A stretch of DNA of 64,000 nt from Pasteurella multocida subsp. multocida OH4807 (GCA_000973525.1 CP004391.1:1054001-1118000); one strand, 5' to 3'; positions 10,843 through 20,476 are shown, counted from the first letter of the stretch. Notes: generated by a model not told the origin, from the letters alone. Numbers and translations: made by a program.

Positions 10843-11790
10843 TTACATATCACATTGAATGAATTGTTGAATCACATCAGCAAAATTTTGATCGGCGGTA
10901 AAACCTAAACCAAACGCTTGTGAACAATTAATCGTAGCAGGCCAACTCGCTACGATATGATTAATACCTTCATCAAATTCAAATTTCACATACTGCAGAA
11001 TCTGTTCTCCTTTCACTTTCACGAGATCAGCAAGCATTTGTTCAACGCTAACCGTAAAACCAGGTAAGTTAATCACATGCCAATCACGTGCAGGTAAGGT
11101 TGGAAGTTGAAGTGCATGAATGAAGTTATTAACGACAGTATTTGGGCTAGAAAGCCACAAATTCAGTTTTTCTGAGACTGGGCAAATTGCTTCAGTTTGA
11201 TGTAGTGGCTCACGAATAATACTACTAACAAAAGACGATGCGGCTTTATTAGGCTTGCCTGGACGAATACAGATAGTTGGTAACCGTAATACTATCCCAT
11301 CCACAAATCCCTTACGGCTATAGTCATTGATTAATAGTTCACACATCGCTTTTTGGGCACCATATGTAGATTGTGGTGTCACCGCTGTGTCATCTTGAAT
11401 CACATCTGGTAACTGCCCACCATATACCGCTAGGGAGCTGCTGAAAATAAAACGAATACTCGGGTTCTGATGACGACAAACCTCTAACAAATGGCGTGTA
11501 GCAAGAAAATTGATTTCATAGCCTAAATCAGGATCTTGTTCAGCATGACTACTCACAATCGCTGCTAAGTGGAAAATGGCATCTGTTTGACGATCAATGA
11601 TTTTTTCTAACCCTACTGGCTGACGAAGATCCATTTCATAACAACGTACTCTTGGATCATGATTAGGTGCTTGTGGCTTCACTACATCAATTAAAATCAG
11701 TTCTTTAATCATGAGCTGAGGGTTGGATAACAACGTTTTTGCTAAACGTTGTCCAAGAAAACCTTGTCCCCCTGTAATGACGATTTTCAT
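10843..11790 (-). CDS. denD: D-erythronate dehydrogenase (extended SDR family)
   Basis: The 315-residue protein is an NAD-dependent epimerase/dehydratase-type SDR. The N-terminal Rossmann motif is GGQGFLGQRLA, DLRQP binds near the cofactor, and the catalytic YGAQK lies near residue 142 after a Ser-rich strand (FIFSSSLAVYG). In related clusters DenD oxidises D-erythronate to a 2-oxo-tetronate, which OtnI isomerises for OtnK and OtnC. Distant relatives are sugar-nucleotide epimerases, but the context favours DenD. The gene is separated from the upstream cluster genes by 134 bp holding a hairpin and an uptake signal (ACCGCACTT near 11809), so it may have its own promoter. Confidence 0.87.
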   Translation of the reverse strand: MKIVITGGQGFLGQRLAKTLLSNPQLMIKELILIDVVKPQAPNHDPRVRCYEMDLRQPVGLEKIIDRQTDAIFHLAAIVSSHAEQDPDLGYEINFLATRHLLEVCRHQNPSIRFIFSSSLAVYGGQLPDVIQDDTAVTPQSTYGAQKAMCELLINDYSRKGFVDGIVLRLPTICIRPGKPNKAASSFVSSIIREPLHQTEAICPVSEKLNLWLSSPNTVVNNFIHALQLPTLPARDWHVINLPGFTVSVEQMLADLVKVKGEQILQYVKFEFDEGINHIVASWPATINCSQAFGLGFTADQNFADVIQQFIQCDM

Positions 11791-11854
11791 CGTGTTCTCC
11801 TCTATTTTAACCGCACTTTTGCATAATTTTTGTGCAAATTACTGTTTTTGATAT

Positions 11855-11892
11855 AGAAAATGCCCTACCCATCAGCAGCAGGGTATTTTCTA
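11855..11892 (-). terminator. Hairpin terminator downstream of the membrane hydrolase gene
   Basis: TAGAAAATGCCCT and AGGGTATTTTCTA pair over 13 positions with one G-T, around a ~12-base loop. It lies between the 599-residue hydrolase gene and denD. It probably ends or attenuates the upstream transcript, splitting the cluster into two units. Confidence 0.6.
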
Positions 11893-11924
11893 TCTATTTA
11901 TACAACGTGATAGCTCACTCAACG

Positions 11925-13724
11925 TTAAGCTAGAAAACGACCTATTACTTGTCCTCCTACTAACACCCAGGTCATTAACAGAGAGGTGAAAAATACACCT
12001 AAATAAATGTAACCCGTTTTTAAATAGCACCAATGATTAATCAAGGTAAACACAATGAATTGAGGAATGATGACCGCTAACATCATCATCCAACGTCCAC
12101 CGAATTGTGGTAAACCTAAGAGATCAAAACCTGGGCCAATTTGCATAAAGCCAGGCACAAAATGGAACAGCCACAGGATTACTAAACCAGCTGTAGCGAA
12201 AATGATCGTTTTAATGCTCCACATAACGAAAGTAGAGAAAAAAGACGAAGACAATTTTTGTTTCATTTGGACAGAGACAATCAGCCCATTAAAGATGAAG
12301 AAAAAGGCTAAAATAGGTAACCAATAAACAAAGAACAAATTAAAGCGTTCTGCTGTTAATGGTTTTAATAATGGCCATAAGAAACGTAATTCTACGTTCA
12401 AATATTGATAAATGAGGGTAGTTAATAAGTACAAACCTAATACCAATATCACACTTAACAATAAGTGGCGAGCAATCACTTGTCTGGTTGTGAGAACGGA
12501 AGAATTACTCGTCACGCCAAATTCTGCAAGCGAAATAGGTACCGTTCTTTTCCATAAACTAAACAGCATTAGCCCAACAAGACCACTCACGACTAACCAC
12601 AAGACAATCCCGTTCCCCATTTCTAGTGGCATAAAACTCACTTTTGATGCGATAGGTTCATTTGCACCTCCCCATTGAGTAAACAATGGATAAAGCAATA
12701 TCGTCAAGACAATGTTCACTACTGCAAATACCCACCATTGTTTATCTGAAACTGCTGTTTTTTCTGTCACTGCTTGACGTGCAACAGCAAAATATGTGGT
12801 ATTTAGTAAGCCACTTGCAAAAAAGAGCGCGGCAATCAATGCGGAACCTAACGCAAATAAACCAGAAAATTCTTTATACCAGTAAGTTTGCATGTCTGGA
12901 TCAATCCAGTCAGCGCCCTTTTCACCGTCTTGCAATGCTTGATTAAACCATAAAATTGCTTCTTTATTACTGTCTGCCGCAATCATCACACCAAGGTGTG
13001 TCCCATCAACCATTGCCGCACGACGCGCTGAACCATTGTTAAAATCACCATAGGTATGGTCCCATTTTAGCGTTTCTTGTTCCCCCAATCCGAACGCAGC
13101 CAAACGTTTAGGATGAGTGACCAGATCTTTAACAGGGAATGTTCTTTCACGATAACCACCGATTTCTTCATAGCGTCCTTGTGTTAATAGGTAATTATGT
13201 AGTGTCATATCACCACCATTACTACTGAGTCCATTCACGGCCTTATGATCGGGATTCATTTTTGCCACGCGAATGGCATTCAACGCACCTGTTGAGTGAC
13301 CAAATACACCGAGGCGGGTTTTATCAACGAAAGGTAAGGATTTTAAATAGTGATAACCATTATTTGCACCACTCATATTTTTATTTGAAGCGGGCAATTT
13401 AGTTGAATAACCATGACCAAAGTGGTCAATTGCTAACACAACGAATCCACGCTTTGCCAGTTCCAACGCACCGAATGTGCTGGTGGCTTCTTTATCGCTT
13501 TGGTAACCATGTAACGCTAACAGACCCGCTTTTGGCGTCTCTGCTGTCGCAGACACTGGGCGATATAACTTCGCGACCATAGGTTGCATTTCTTCCGTCA
13601 TAAAACTGACTGAGCTCACTTCAATACGACCAAAATCACGATCAATGGATGACGCTAAGTATGCCGCCAAGAAAGTGAATAACAGAAATACACTTCCCCA
13701 GACATAATGTTTTGTTACGTTCAT
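11925..13724 (-). CDS. Membrane protein with N-terminal alpha/beta-hydrolase domain, unknown function
   Basis: A 599-residue protein of unusual build. One N-terminal hydrophobic anchor (about 5-24) is followed by a soluble alpha/beta-hydrolase domain (about 45-285) with LALHGYQSDK, IDHFGHGYS and the nucleophile elbow GHSTG (Ser about 142). The C-terminal half is eight predicted transmembrane helices. The anchor would place the hydrolase in the periplasm. The ATG at 13724 is chosen for its GAGGAAG site and lies one base after the stop of the upstream cyclase gene, so the two are translationally close. A longer in-frame start at 13766 would overlap that gene. No known transporter or enzyme family is recognised for the C-terminal part. 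The context suggests it releases or handles a tetronate derivative. Confidence 0.7.
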   Translation of the reverse strand: MNVTKHYVWGSVFLLFTFLAAYLASSIDRDFGRIEVSSVSFMTEEMQPMVAKLYRPVSATAETPKAGLLALHGYQSDKEATSTFGALELAKRGFVVLAIDHFGHGYSTKLPASNKNMSGANNGYHYLKSLPFVDKTRLGVFGHSTGALNAIRVAKMNPDHKAVNGLSSNGGDMTLHNYLLTQGRYEEIGGYRERTFPVKDLVTHPKRLAAFGLGEQETLKWDHTYGDFNNGSARRAAMVDGTHLGVMIAADSNKEAILWFNQALQDGEKGADWIDPDMQTYWYKEFSGLFALGSALIAALFFASGLLNTTYFAVARQAVTEKTAVSDKQWWVFAVVNIVLTILLYPLFTQWGGANEPIASKVSFMPLEMGNGIVLWLVVSGLVGLMLFSLWKRTVPISLAEFGVTSNSSVLTTRQVIARHLLLSVILVLGLYLLTTLIYQYLNVELRFLWPLLKPLTAERFNLFFVYWLPILAFFFIFNGLIVSVQMKQKLSSSFFSTFVMWSIKTIIFATAGLVILWLFHFVPGFMQIGPGFDLLGLPQFGGRWMMMLAVIIPQFIVFTLINHWCYLKTGYIYLGVFFTSLLMTWVLVGGQVIGRFLA

Positions 13725-13725
13725 A

Positions 13726-14400
13726 TTAAACTTCCTCTGCGAGTACAGTGACTTGTGCACTATCAATACCTCTGACCAATAAAGGCATCGCCAATACGCG
13801 TTGCAAGCCTTTTTTATTCACTTGAGACAACTTCATATCTTCAATAATGCAAATAAAATTTGCCTTATACATCCCAAGCATCACTTGATGAGCTTCAACG
13901 CCATGTTCAGCATTTGCAGGCGAGGCAAGCGAAATAAAGTCAAAACCAATTGCTTTTAAATGACTCGCCTGATCAATTAAATATTTTGCCGCTTGAATGC
14001 TGACTGCTCCCCCCTCTGCAGCGTACTGTTGTGGATGCGTTGATCTAAGCTGTTCCAGTCCTGTACGGATGAGTAAGCAATCAGCCTGTTGGATTTCAGT
14101 TAAATGAGGTGCCAGATCCTCTGGCTCAATTAATGAGCCAGGCAGCTTCGGAACATCAATCAATAGCGGCTTTTCATAAATAAATTGAGTTAAAGGCAAT
14201 TCGGTAATGGACAGCCCATTGGGATTAAAATGCTTAGGCGCATCAAAGTGTGTACCAAAGTGGTTAAATAAATGTACCATTGCGCTGTTATAGGCATCGC
14301 CTTGCGCAATACTTGTGCAAATATCATAAGTCAGTGTTGGTTCACCTGGAAACCCTGGATCCTTTACATCTAATGGGTGAGACAATAATTGATAACGCAT
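13726..14400 (-). CDS. Cyclase family protein (kynurenine-formamidase-like metal hydrolase)
   Basis: This 224-residue protein carries the family's metal-binding motif HFGTHFDAPKHF near residue 46. A second conserved region, GFDFISLASPANAEHGVEAHQ, lies near residue 160 (given here in part). The family hydrolyses or cyclises amides, lactones and esters, kynurenine formamidase being the best-known member. No tryptophan-degradation gene is nearby. The gene follows otnI by 14 bases and precedes the membrane hydrolase by one base, so it is part of the tetronate operon. It may open a lactone of threonate or erythronate. That role is inference. Confidence 0.8.
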   Translation of the reverse strand: MRYQLLSHPLDVKDPGFPGEPTLTYDICTSIAQGDAYNSAMVHLFNHFGTHFDAPKHFNPNGLSITELPLTQFIYEKPLLIDVPKLPGSLIEPEDLAPHLTEIQQADCLLIRTGLEQLRSTHPQQYAAEGGAVSIQAAKYLIDQASHLKAIGFDFISLASPANAEHGVEAHQVMLGMYKANFICIIEDMKLSQVNKKGLQRVLAMPLLVRGIDSAQVTVLAEEV

Positions 14401-14414
14401 ATTTTCCCCCTATC

Positions 14415-15197
14415 TTATTGATCTCGATAAGGTTTAAACCAATCTAAACCCGCTACGGTTTCAATTCTCGGTTTATATTCACACCCCACAAAGCCTTGAT
14501 AACCAATTTGATCCAATTTATCAAAAAGATATGGATAGTTAATTTCCCCTTCATCAGGTTCATGACGATCTGGGACTGAAGCAATTTGAATATGTGCAAT
14601 CTTGTCTTTTAGTTGATCCGTTAAGCGTGATAAATTGCCATCCACATTTTGTGCATGAAAGTAATCAAGCTGAATGAATACATTCTCTCTGTCTACTAAC
14701 TCCACGATTTCTAAGGTATCAAACTGGCTTTTTAACAAGTAGTTTGGTTTGACTTGTGGACTCAAAGCTTCTAATAAAATATTGATCCCATGTGGCTTAA
14801 ATTTTTCTGCGGCATAACGAATATTCTTAACGAAGGTGTGTTTATAACGTTCCCGATCTTCTCCTTCGGGTACAACAGCTGCCATAATATGCACACTTGG
14901 GCATCCTAGTGCCAACGCATACTCTAAGGCTAAATCAATATCTCGGTGGCTATCTGCCTCGCGATTTGGAATGGCCGATACGCCCCATTCCCCTTCATCA
15001 ACATTGCCTGCTGCCGTGTTAAATAACACCTGTTTGAGTCCATATTGATCTAACTTTTCTTTTAGTACCGTTGCGGGATAGTCATAAGGCCACAAGTATT
15101 CAACATATTTGAATCCTGCTTTAGCCGCTGCTTCAAAACGGTCTAAAAAAGGTACTTCAGTAAACATCATGGTTAAATTTGCTGCAAATTTTGGCAT
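14415..15197 (-). CDS. otnI: 2-oxo-tetronate isomerase (hydroxypyruvate-isomerase family)
   Basis: A 260-residue TIM-barrel of the xylose-isomerase-like/Hyi family. It has [12 protein letters not shown] near the N-terminus, ILLEALSPQ (metal-ligand Glu) near residue 140, QLDYFHAQ near residue 178 and VGCEYKP near the C-terminus. Proteins first annotated as hydroxypyruvate isomerase were reassigned as OtnI, which interconverts 2-oxo- and 3-oxo-tetronate. It sits one base from otnC and beside otnK and ltnD, exactly the known pathway set. The isolated family cannot be told from true hydroxypyruvate isomerase, but the context is decisive. Confidence 0.9.
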   Translation of the reverse strand: MPKFAANLTMMFTEVPFLDRFEAAAKAGFKYVEYLWPYDYPATVLKEKLDQYGLKQVLFNTAAGNVDEGEWGVSAIPNREADSHRDIDLALEYALALGCPSVHIMAAVVPEGEDRERYKHTFVKNIRYAAEKFKPHGINILLEALSPQVKPNYLLKSQFDTLEIVELVDRENVFIQLDYFHAQNVDGNLSRLTDQLKDKIAHIQIASVPDRHEPDEGEINYPYLFDKLDQIGYQGFVGCEYKPRIETVAGLDWFKPYRDQ

Positions 15198-15198
15198 C

Positions 15199-15831
15199 TT
15201 ACTTTCCTCTATTTTCGAGATCCGCTACTTCACTCTCGGTGAGATAACGAATGTTTTGTCCTTGTAAAAGAAAATACAACTTCGCTGTTTCTTCTAGCTC
15301 TTCAGTGTTATCAACGGCATCCACTAAATCACTGCCTGTCACCACCACACCGTGATTTGCCAACAAAAATGCTTTACCAGATAAGGCGCGTTCACTTAAT
15401 TCACGCGCAATATGACTATCACCTGGCCGATAATAAGGAATAACAGGCAGTTTCCCCACGCGCATGACGTAGTAAGGCGTAAACGCTTGGATCGCATTAT
15501 CTGGGTCCAGTCCTTTAAGGCAGGATAATGCTGTTAAATAGGTAGAGTGCAAATGGACAATTGCATGGCAGTCAGGATTCTTTTTATACATAGCAAGATG
15601 GAAAACGGATTCTTTCGAGGGTTTTTTACCTGATAACAGCTTTCCTGCCATATCAATCACTGATAAACTGTCCGCTTCTAAACGCCCTAACGATGAGCCC
15701 GTAGGGGTGACTAAAATACGTTTATCGTCAAGACGAACAGATAAATTTCCTGCGCCTCCAACAGTGTAACCACGTTCGAATAACGAACGTGCTAAGTTCA
15801 CCATTTCAATTTTTTGTTCAAGCTCTGTCAT
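15199..15831 (-). CDS. otnC: 3-oxo-tetronate 4-phosphate decarboxylase (class II aldolase/adducin family)
   Basis: The 210-residue protein has the class II aldolase/adducin fold signature: GGAGNLSVR near residue 25, VTPTGSSLG, the zinc-ligand HLHSTY near residue 93, and [11 protein letters not shown] near residue 155. OtnC removes CO2 from 3-oxo-tetronate 4-phosphate to give dihydroxyacetone phosphate. It was long annotated as an aldolase or fuculose-phosphate aldolase-like protein. Its start overlaps the end of otnK by four bases (ATGA), showing tight translational coupling between kinase and decarboxylase. Confidence 0.9.
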   Translation of the reverse strand: MTELEQKIEMVNLARSLFERGYTVGGAGNLSVRLDDKRILVTPTGSSLGRLEADSLSVIDMAGKLLSGKKPSKESVFHLAMYKKNPDCHAIVHLHSTYLTALSCLKGLDPDNAIQAFTPYYVMRVGKLPVIPYYRPGDSHIARELSERALSGKAFLLANHGVVVTGSDLVDAVDNTEELEETAKLYFLLQGQNIRYLTESEVADLENRGK

Positions 15832-17069
15832 ACAAACATTCCTTGTGCAAAGGCAAAGAAATCTTCTGTACCAAAATTACCTGACTTCAATGCCAAGAAA
15901 ATCTCCTCATCAAGTGCTTTTAACCAAGGTACTCCTGGTGCAATTTGCTTACCAATATGGAACCCCGTAAAGCCTAATTGCTGCACCACAATACTCGAGG
16001 TTTCTCCACCTGCTGTAATAAAGTTCACGACTCCCGCCTCTTTCAGCTTACGGGCTAATTGTGCAAACGTATTTTCAATCGCTTGACTGGCTTGCTCTGC
16101 ACCAAATTCAGCTTGAATTTGTTTCAATTTAGTCGGTGAAACGGTCGCATAGACCATCGGTGCCAAATCATGATGTAAATTCGCGATGACCCAACGCGCC
16201 AACTCATCCGCGTACTGTGGATTAGTCAAACTTTGTGCAACATCCAAATAAAAGTGCGGTGCTTTTTCTGCATAATTTGCCACTTGCTTATTGGTCATCA
16301 CAGAACATGAACCTGATAACACGACCGTTTTTGCACGGGTCGGCAATAAGGCATTTTCCCCTTTTTTGCCTCCACTCAAGCGCGCCGCCATATATGCGGC
16401 TAACCCTGATCCCCCTGTCACAAGTTTGAAGTCTGCAATTGCTTCAGCCAAAATCGCTAATTGATGATTATCCACCGAGTCCACAACGGCATAACGAAAA
16501 CCTTGCTGCTTTAATTCCGCAAAGCGTGTTTTCACATATTCCGCCCCTTTTATCAAATCTGAATAACAAACTAAGCCTGTCTTACCACGTGCTTGCTTAT
16601 CCATTAAACGAACCAAATTCGCATCCGTCATAGGTGTAATTGGATGGTTCTGCATCCCTGACTCATTCAATAGCACTTGACCAACAAACAAGTAGCCATT
16701 GAAAATCGTACGACCATTGACAGGCAAAGCAGGACAAATAATCGTGAAATCATCTTGCAATACCTCTAACAACGCATCTGTCACAGGACCAATATTGCCT
16801 TTCTCCGTACTGTCAAAGGTCGAACAGTATTTAAAATAAAATTGCTCACAGCCACTTTTTTGCAACCAATCTAATGCATGTAAAGACTGCTCAATTGCCT
16901 CTTCCGCTGGGTTAGAGCGAGACTTTAAGCTGATAACAATGGCATCTACATCATGCTGTAAAGCGGTATGCGGTACCCCATTCATCTGAATGGTTTTTAG
17001 TCCATTCTCCACTAAGAAACTCGCAATATCGCTCGCTCCCGTAAAATCATCTGCAATCACACCTAACAT
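15828..17069 (-). CDS. otnK: 3-oxo-tetronate kinase (former DUF1537 family)
   Basis: At 413 residues it has the DUF1537/four-carbon acid sugar kinase layout. The N-terminal substrate domain begins MLGVIADDFTGASDIASFL and includes KYCSTFDST near residue 100. The C-terminal nucleotide domain has VLSGSCSVMTNKQ and a GGETSSIVVQQLG motif near residue 350. The family was shown to phosphorylate oxo-tetronates in acid-sugar catabolism. It overlaps otnC by four bases and abuts ltnD (the ATG shares its base with the ltnD stop). An uptake signal is embedded at 16252-16260. Confidence 0.92.
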   Translation of the reverse strand: MLGVIADDFTGASDIASFLVENGLKTIQMNGVPHTALQHDVDAIVISLKSRSNPAEEAIEQSLHALDWLQKSGCEQFYFKYCSTFDSTEKGNIGPVTDALLEVLQDDFTIICPALPVNGRTIFNGYLFVGQVLLNESGMQNHPITPMTDANLVRLMDKQARGKTGLVCYSDLIKGAEYVKTRFAELKQQGFRYAVVDSVDNHQLAILAEAIADFKLVTGGSGLAAYMAARLSGGKKGENALLPTRAKTVVLSGSCSVMTNKQVANYAEKAPHFYLDVAQSLTNPQYADELARWVIANLHHDLAPMVYATVSPTKLKQIQAEFGAEQASQAIENTFAQLARKLKEAGVVNFITAGGETSSIVVQQLGFTGFHIGKQIAPGVPWLKALDEEIFLALKSGNFGTEDFFAFAQGMFV

Positions 17070-17977
17070 TACGCTTCTCCTTTTTTACTTGGCAAATCAA
17101 TCCCACTAAAAATCTTGATCACCGCACTGTCATCTTCTTTGCCATAGCCAGCATTACTGGCTGCGGTAAACATATTGAAAGCCGTGCTGGCAAGTGGTAG
17201 AGGAAATTTAAGCGATTTGGCTGTGTCTGTGACTAACCCTAAATCTTTAACAAAAATATCGACCATGGATAACGGCGTATAATCACCTTCTACAACGTGT
17301 TTCATACGATTTTCAAACATCCATGAATTACCTGCTGCATGTGTCACGACGTCATACATTAAATCGAGAGGAATCCCTGCTCGAGCCGCCAGTGCCATCG
17401 CCTCGGCACCCGCTGCGATATGCACGCCCGCTAACAATTGATGCACAATTTTGACTGTGGCACCTAAACCAATTTCTTCACCAATGTTATACACTTTACC
17501 TGCAACAGCATTGAGTACAGGCTGTAGCTTAGTAAATGCTTGTTGAGGCCCTGCCGCCATGACGGTCATTTGACCTGCTGCTGCTTTTGCTGCACCGCCA
17601 GACACAGGTGCATCTAACATGAGTAACCCCAATGATGTTAATTTTTGTGAAATTTGTTGAGCATCTTGTGCAGAAATGGTAGAAGAAACCATCACGACTG
17701 TACCAGGTCGTAGATGTGCCGCCAGTCCGTTTTCACCGAATAAAACAGCTTTGACTTGTTGAGCATTCACAACCAATAGCACGACTGCATCTAACGCTTG
17801 AGCAAATTCAACCGCACTTTTCGCGACCCCTGTGGCTCCCTCGGCTTTAAGCTTGTCTAGTACTGTCGGATTAAGATCAGCACCATATGTCTTCAATCCC
17901 GCACGAATACAAGATTGTGCCGCGCCCATACCCATTGCTCCTAACCCAATTACCGCGACTGAAAAAGGTTGACTCAT
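17069..17977 (-). CDS. ltnD: L-threonate dehydrogenase (beta-hydroxyacid dehydrogenase family)
   Basis: This 302-residue NAD(P)-dependent 3-hydroxyacid dehydrogenase has the Rossmann motif GLGAMGMGAAQ near the N-terminus, DAPVSGGAAKAAAGQMTVM near residue 120 and the catalytic Lys in GATVKIVHQLL near residue 170. LtnD oxidises L-threonate at C2, feeding OtnI. I start at the ATG at 17977 because GGAGG lies 5 bases upstream. An in-frame GTG at 17989 contains that site. It is the first gene of the operon and diverges from the DeoR-type regulator. The known alternative for the family, tartronate-semialdehyde reductase, fits the neighbours less well. Confidence 0.9.
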   Translation of the reverse strand: MSQPFSVAVIGLGAMGMGAAQSCIRAGLKTYGADLNPTVLDKLKAEGATGVAKSAVEFAQALDAVVLLVVNAQQVKAVLFGENGLAAHLRPGTVVMVSSTISAQDAQQISQKLTSLGLLMLDAPVSGGAAKAAAGQMTVMAAGPQQAFTKLQPVLNAVAGKVYNIGEEIGLGATVKIVHQLLAGVHIAAGAEAMALAARAGIPLDLMYDVVTHAAGNSWMFENRMKHVVEGDYTPLSMVDIFVKDLGLVTDTAKSLKFPLPLASTAFNMFTAASNAGYGKEDDSAVIKIFSGIDLPSKKGEA

Positions 17978-18034
17978 AAATTCCTCCACTTATTTTTTGA
18001 ACGGATAGTCTGTTATGTTTTATATTGCCTACTT

Positions 18035-18096
18035 TTAACAAATAAATCTGCGATCCAGATCTCAAAAATTAACAATTAAATGTTAATTTTTGTTAA
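18035..18096. promoter_or_regulatory. Candidate operator for the DeoR-type regulator
   Basis: In the 216-bp divergent region between ltnD and the regulator gene, TTAACA recurs at 18035-18040. A dyad TTAACA-6-TGTTAA spans 18069-18086, and another TGTTAA sits at 18091-18096. DeoR-family repressors commonly bind such repeated or inverted half-sites near their own promoters. Binding here is inference. Confidence 0.45.
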
Positions 18097-18193
18097 AAAC
18101 ATCTAGATATCCATTTAGCGCGTGAAATTTTTATACAAAATAGTGAAATCAGCGTATAATTTGACGAGTACTTAGAGGAATGGATGTAAAATA

Positions 18194-18955
18194 ATGTTAA
18201 TCCCTGCCGAACGTCAGAAAAAAATTCTTAACTTAATTCATCAACAAGGCATCATGCGAATTACACATTTAGTCGACATTATGGGCGTTTCCCATATGAC
18301 TATTCGCCGTGATATTCAAAAACTAGAAGAAAAAGGAAAAGTGGTTTCCGTATCAGGTGGTGTACAACTCTTAGAGCGTTTGCTCTCTGAACCCACTCGT
18401 GACGACAAGTCATTACTTTTCCACCAGCAAAAAGCCGCTATTGGTCTCGCCGCCGCAGACCGTATTCCTGCTAACGCGACGATCTACTTAGATGCAGGAA
18501 CTACAACGTTAGAAATTGCAAAACAAATAGCAGAACGAGACGATCTGTTAATTATTACCAATGATTTCGGAATTGTTGATTTTCTTATCGCAAATGGTCG
18601 CTGTGATCTGATTCATACAGGGGGTCGCGTCTGTAAAGAAAACCGCTCTTCTATCGGCGAACTTTCTGCACAGTTCTTACGTAATATTTCTATTGATATG
18701 GCATTTATCTCAACATCGTCTTGGAATTTACAGGGTTTAACTACACCAGATGAAAATAAATTACCTGTAAAACGCGCCATTATCCAAGCTAGCCAACGTA
18801 ATGTTTTGGTCACTGACTCGTCAAAATATGGCAAAGTCGCCACATTCTTGCTGTATCCATTAGACGTGTTTGATCAAATTATTTGTGATAAATCATTGTT
18901 AATTAATGCACAAGAAAAAATCGCAGAAATGGACATTGAGTTATTACTTGTCTAA
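18194..18955 (+). CDS. DeoR-family transcriptional regulator of the tetronate cluster
   Basis: A 253-residue protein with an N-terminal helix-turn-helix (residues about 6-60: ERQKKILNLIHQQG and VSHMTIRRDIQKLEEKGKVV). A C-terminal DeoR sugar-phosphate sensor domain follows, with YLDAGTTTLEIA near residue 97, IHTGGRVCKENRSSIG near residue 140 and the late LVTDSSKYGK motif. It is transcribed away from ltnD, the standard position for a local repressor answering a phosphorylated intermediate. The likely ligand is a pathway sugar-acid phosphate, but this is not shown by sequence. The ribosome-binding AGAGGA lies rather far (about 14 bases) from the ATG. Confidence 0.88.
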   Translation: MLIPAERQKKILNLIHQQGIMRITHLVDIMGVSHMTIRRDIQKLEEKGKVVSVSGGVQLLERLLSEPTRDDKSLLFHQQKAAIGLAAADRIPANATIYLDAGTTTLEIAKQIAERDDLLIITNDFGIVDFLIANGRCDLIHTGGRVCKENRSSIGELSAQFLRNISIDMAFISTSSWNLQGLTTPDENKLPVKRAIIQASQRNVLVTDSSKYGKVATFLLYPLDVFDQIICDKSLLINAQEKIAEMDIELLLV

Positions 18956-19015
18956 AAAAGCGTGGTCAGCCTACTAACAAACTGACCACACTGCTCAAGC
19001 GTCTTATATACTCTC

Positions 19016-20476
19016 TTATTTCTTCGGTAATGCCGCTAAAAGTTGGGTTAATAGCGCCCAATAGGTTTGCACCGCAGGAATATGGACTTTTTCATCAGGA
19101 GAATGCGCGTTACGAATCGTTGGTCCAATCGACACCATATCGATGTTTGGATAAATTTTCTTCAATAATCCACACTCTAGTCCCGCATGAATCACTTTCA
19201 CTACAGGTTGATAGCCCAGCACATCGGCATACACTTTTTCCGTTAACTTCACAATAGGAGAATCATTGTGTGGCTCCCAACCTGGATAATAGCCACTCAG
19301 TTCAACTTCAGCTCCCACTAACGATACTAATGATTTGAGTAAACTGCCAATATAACGATTGCCACTGTGGATCAAGGAGCGAATCAAAATCGTCCCTTTG
19401 ATATGCGTTTCTTCAGTACGTAACACACCGATGCTTAATGAGCTTTCAACCACATTGTCCAGTACATCACTCTGACGAATCACCCCATTTGGTAACACGT
19501 TAAATAAATGAATCGCTTTATGTGTTGTGGCTTGTGAGAACACCGTATCAGCTTTTTCAACTGGCTGTAAAGTAAAAATCAAGTTTGGTTCAACATGAGC
19601 CAACTCATATTTGAGTAACATTTCAAAATCCTGTACCGCACTTTTCAGAGTAGCTAACCCTTCGTTAAATGCTAAAGTTGCAAAAGCTTCTCGTGGTATT
19701 GCATTGCGCACCGATCCACCACGAATTTCACTTAATGCAAACTGAAATTGTGGTTCATCTTGCGTCAATTTCGCTAAAAAACGAGCAAGGACTTTAATTG
19801 CATTTGCCCGTCCAGTATGAATATCACCACCTGAATGACCGCCTGACAAGCCTTTTAAGACGAGTTGGTAACTGTACTCAAATGTATTTAATTTACGCTC
19901 AATTTCCAGTGAAACATTGGCATTCTCTCCGCCCGCACAGCCAATATAAATTTCACCATTTTCTTCAGTATCCGTATTGATCATCACTTCACTTTGTAAC
20001 CAATTTGGACGTAAACCAACCGCACCTTCCATGCCAGCTTCTTCGGTCATGGTTAGCAATACTTCAAGCGGTGGATGAGCTAACTCATCGCTATCTAATA
20101 CCGCGAGAGCCGATGCCATCCCGATACCATTGTCCGCCCCGAGTGTTGTCCCTTTTGCTTTTACCCATTCACCATCAATATAAGGTTGGATTGGATCTTT
20201 TGCGAAATCGTGAACCGTGCCTTCATTTGCTTGTGGCACCATATCTAAGTGGGCCTGTAATGCAACGGGTACATGATCTTCCATCCCTGTCGTAGCAGGT
20301 TTACGAATCAGGATATTACCGACTTCATCACGTTCTGCATAAAACCCCTTTCCTTTTGCCCAAAGCACAATAAATTGTGCAAGTTGTTCTTCTTTATAAG
20401 ATGGGTGTGGAATGGCACAAATTTGGGCAAACCATTTCCATAATAATTTTGGTGTTAATGATTGAATTTCTGACAT
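19016..20476 (-). CDS. pepD: Aminoacyl-histidine dipeptidase (carnosinase), peptidase M20 family
   Basis: PepD cleaves Xaa-His dipeptides such as carnosine in the cytoplasm and is a dinuclear zinc enzyme. The 486-residue protein equals E. coli PepD in length (485). Metal-site motifs are [11 protein letters not shown] near residue 78, [11 protein letters not shown] near 115, [13 protein letters not shown] near 146 (catalytic Glu), and NTDTEENG near 170. The C-terminal His in [13 protein letters not shown] lies near residue 460. AGGAGGAATT gives a strong start. It converges on the DeoR-type gene and diverges from gpt. No link to the tetronate cluster is evident. Confidence 0.95.
   Translation of the reverse strand: MSEIQSLTPKLLWKWFAQICAIPHPSYKEEQLAQFIVLWAKGKGFYAERDEVGNILIRKPATTGMEDHVPVALQAHLDMVPQANEGTVHDFAKDPIQPYIDGEWVKAKGTTLGADNGIGMASALAVLDSDELAHPPLEVLLTMTEEAGMEGAVGLRPNWLQSEVMINTDTEENGEIYIGCAGGENANVSLEIERKLNTFEYSYQLVLKGLSGGHSGGDIHTGRANAIKVLARFLAKLTQDEPQFQFALSEIRGGSVRNAIPREAFATLAFNEGLATLKSAVQDFEMLLKYELAHVEPNLIFTLQPVEKADTVFSQATTHKAIHLFNVLPNGVIRQSDVLDNVVESSLSIGVLRTEETHIKGTILIRSLIHSGNRYIGSLLKSLVSLVGAEVELSGYYPGWEPHNDSPIVKLTEKVYADVLGYQPVVKVIHAGLECGLLKKIYPNIDMVSIGPTIRNAHSPDEKVHIPAVQTYWALLTQLLAALPKK

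Noticed and set aside
12067..12946. Several plus-strand frames of 86-88 codons
   Set aside because: They lie antisense to the continuous membrane-hydrolase gene and have no ribosome-binding sites or family features.
15814..16633. Plus-strand frames over otnK
   Set aside because: Antisense shadows of a gene with clear DUF1537 motifs.
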